Origin: Fimenecus sp045633505
GTDB lineage: Bacteria > Bacillota > Clostridia > Oscillospirales > Acutalibacteraceae
Assembly (NCBI GenBank): GCA_045633505.1
Contig: JAZQYK010000082.1
Location: 1 to 6,702, forward strand
Direction: 5' to 3'
Length of the DNA: 6,702 nucleotides
This document shows, in pieces, positions 5,819 through 6,702 of this stretch. The notes under the pieces were generated by a model. It ran no database searches and was not told where the DNA came from. It saw nothing but the letters and a program-made list of their open reading frames with translations. Numbering within the stretch: position 1 is the first letter of the stretch; each line of letters opens with the position of its first letter. A program made the translations under genes and the position numbers.

Positions 5819-5865
5819 ATCGCAGCAATAAGAAATCAATGCAAAATTGTTATGGAGGTTAAAAA

Positions 5866-6621
5866 ATGAGCAACAATTTAAAAGTATTGCTAACAGGCGA
5901 AGGCAGTGAATTTGGAAGGAACTGCGCTAATGTGTTGATGACTTATGGGTGTGAAGTTAAACTTGTCCAGAAGGATGGCAAGGCATTGCTTTCAGCATTT
6001 GAAAGCAACAGAGCTGATGTGATAGTAATGGATGCATTTATGTCAAATCTTGATGCATTAAGCGTAATCACAAAGCTTAAAGACTATGACAAGAAACCGC
6101 TTTTAATGGTGATGTCAAGTACTGACAATCAGGTTTTTGAACAGGAAATTCTGTCAGCGGGGGCTGATTACTATTTTCTCAAACCTTTTGACGTGCAAAT
6201 TCTTGCACAACGAATAAACCAATTGACAGGCAGAACAAAGGTAGAAGGAAATATTGTCCGCACTTCAAATGATTTACATATTGAAATCAGTGAAATGATG
6301 CATCAGATTGGTGTACCTGCTCACATTAAAGGATATGAATATTTAAGAGAAGCAATAATTCTTTCCGTAAACGACCGAGAAATGATGGGTTCGGTTACAA
6401 AAATTCTTTATCCCACAATCGCAAAGAAATATGCTACAACTTCATCAAGAGTTGAAAGGGCAATCCGTCACGCAATTGAGGTTGCTTGGGACAGAGGAGA
6501 TGTTGACATTCTCTATTCATATTTTGGATATACAGTCCAGAATACAAGAGGAAAACCAACTAACTCTGAGTTTATTGCGATGCTCAGCGATAAGGTAAGA
6601 CTCAGAAGAAACATATCTTGA
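5866..6621 (+). CDS. spo0A: Sporulation master regulator Spo0A with an altered receiver pocket
   Basis: Cytoplasmic response regulator that, when phosphorylated, binds 0A boxes and commits the cell to sporulation. It has 251 residues, slightly shorter than B. subtilis Spo0A (267). The C-terminal Spo0A domain (about 136-245) is strongly conserved: HQIGVPAHIKGYEYLREAI, the recognition-helix region TTSSRVERAIRHAIEVAW (191-208) and KPTNSEFIAM. The receiver (about 5-122) keeps the phospho-acceptor D56, S84 in place of Thr84, and K106 in LKPFD. The paired acidic residues that hold Mg2+ (D10-D11 in B. subtilis) read G11-E12, and the usual MPxLDG after the Asp reads MSNLDA. Phosphorylation may thus be weaker or different, while DNA binding should be normal. 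ATG at 5866 has GGAGG at 5854-5858. The gene appears monocistronic, with its own promoter and a hairpin after it. The spoIVB gene, normally just upstream in Bacillus and Clostridium, is absent here. Confidence 0.96.
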   Translation: MSNNLKVLLTGEGSEFGRNCANVLMTYGCEVKLVQKDGKALLSAFESNRADVIVMDAFMSNLDALSVITKLKDYDKKPLLMVMSSTDNQVFEQEILSAGADYYFLKPFDVQILAQRINQLTGRTKVEGNIVRTSNDLHIEISEMMHQIGVPAHIKGYEYLREAIILSVNDREMMGSVTKILYPTIAKKYATTSSRVERAIRHAIEVAWDRGDVDILYSYFGYTVQNTRGKPTNSEFIAMLSDKVRLRRNIS

Positions 6622-6666
6622 CAACCTAAATACAAAGTGATATGATTTTTATCACAACGAAATAAT

Positions 6667-6702
6667 TTGGCGAACATAATCTCTTTGGATTGTGTTCGCC
6701 AA
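6667..6702 (+). terminator. Probable terminator hairpin after spo0A, at the window edge
   Basis: A 15-bp stem (6667-6681 with 6688-6702) closes the loop TCTTTG. Fourteen pairs are Watson-Crick; the last, 6677/6692, is U-G in the plus-strand RNA. The outer part TTGGCGAACA / TGTTCGCCAA is perfect. The stem ends on the last base of the window, so the T tail that would confirm a terminator cannot be seen. It lies 45 bases after the spo0A stop. It could also serve a convergent gene beyond the window. Confidence 0.7.

Larger units (their letters stand above)
5456..5865. other. Gene-free region between exporter operon and spo0A
   Basis: About 410 bases with no credible open reading frame. In order it holds: the exporter terminator (5483-5522); a small hairpin GTAAAG/CTTTAC (5536-5554) without a T tail; a 12-bp-periodic motif array with a 0A box and a perfect dyad (5607-5672); a weak hairpin (5673-5680 with 5688-5695, two G-U pairs) before ATTTTT; a tandem pair of ten-base repeats TTTGTnnCAA (5741-5760); and the spo0A promoter (5790-5818) with its leader. 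The density of motifs suggests regulatory DNA for spo0A. I see no riboswitch I can name. Confidence 0.7.

Noticed and set aside
5700..5865. Sigma-H promoter for spo0A as in Bacillus
   Set aside because: Near matches (GCAAGAAAA at 5724 and GATGAAAT near 5768) do not have the required spacing.

Overview
The window comes from an AT-rich, endospore-forming member of the Bacillota, most likely class Clostridia. The best evidence is an unmistakable Spo0A in the last third: its C-terminal DNA-binding domain is nearly textbook. Its receiver domain differs clearly from the Bacillus type, which hints at an Oscillospiraceae/Ruminococcaceae-like lineage; that placement is inference. Everything looks chromosomal. 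I see no insertion sequence, phage gene, CRISPR array, tRNA or rRNA.

Layout, left to right. (1) The 3' part of cysE (serine acetyltransferase, cut by the window start) is followed one base later by cysS (cysteinyl-tRNA synthetase). They form a tight cysteine-synthesis/cysteine-charging operon. (2) A small minus-strand lipoprotein gene converges on cysS, with one base between the stop codons. The probable cysS terminator hairpin lies inside the lipoprotein's coding sequence, so the two transcripts should overlap tail to tail. (3) Divergent from the lipoprotein gene is a two-gene operon: a MacA/HlyD-type membrane fusion protein, then a MacB/FtsX-type permease that starts at TTG. The ATPase usually encoded between or beside such genes is absent. 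The operon ends at a strong terminator. (4) A gene-free stretch of about 400 bases carries an exact Spo0A-binding box inside a 12-bp-periodic array of TTTTC(A/G)A / TTGAAA motifs around a perfect dyad, and further downstream a good sigma-A promoter. (5) spo0A follows, then a long hairpin, probably its terminator, that runs to the last base of the window.

How the parts work together. CysE makes O-acetylserine for cysteine synthesis and CysS loads cysteine onto tRNA-Cys. The fusion protein and permease should form a MacAB-like exporter of unknown substrate that needs an ATPase encoded elsewhere. Spo0A is the master regulator of entry into sporulation, and the 0A box upstream suggests it controls its own gene. 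No functional link between the exporter and spo0A is visible beyond adjacency. The points most worth a second look are the altered acidic pocket of the Spo0A receiver, the periodic operator-like array, the missing ATPase, the methionine-rich loops of the permease, and the terminator embedded in an antisense gene.
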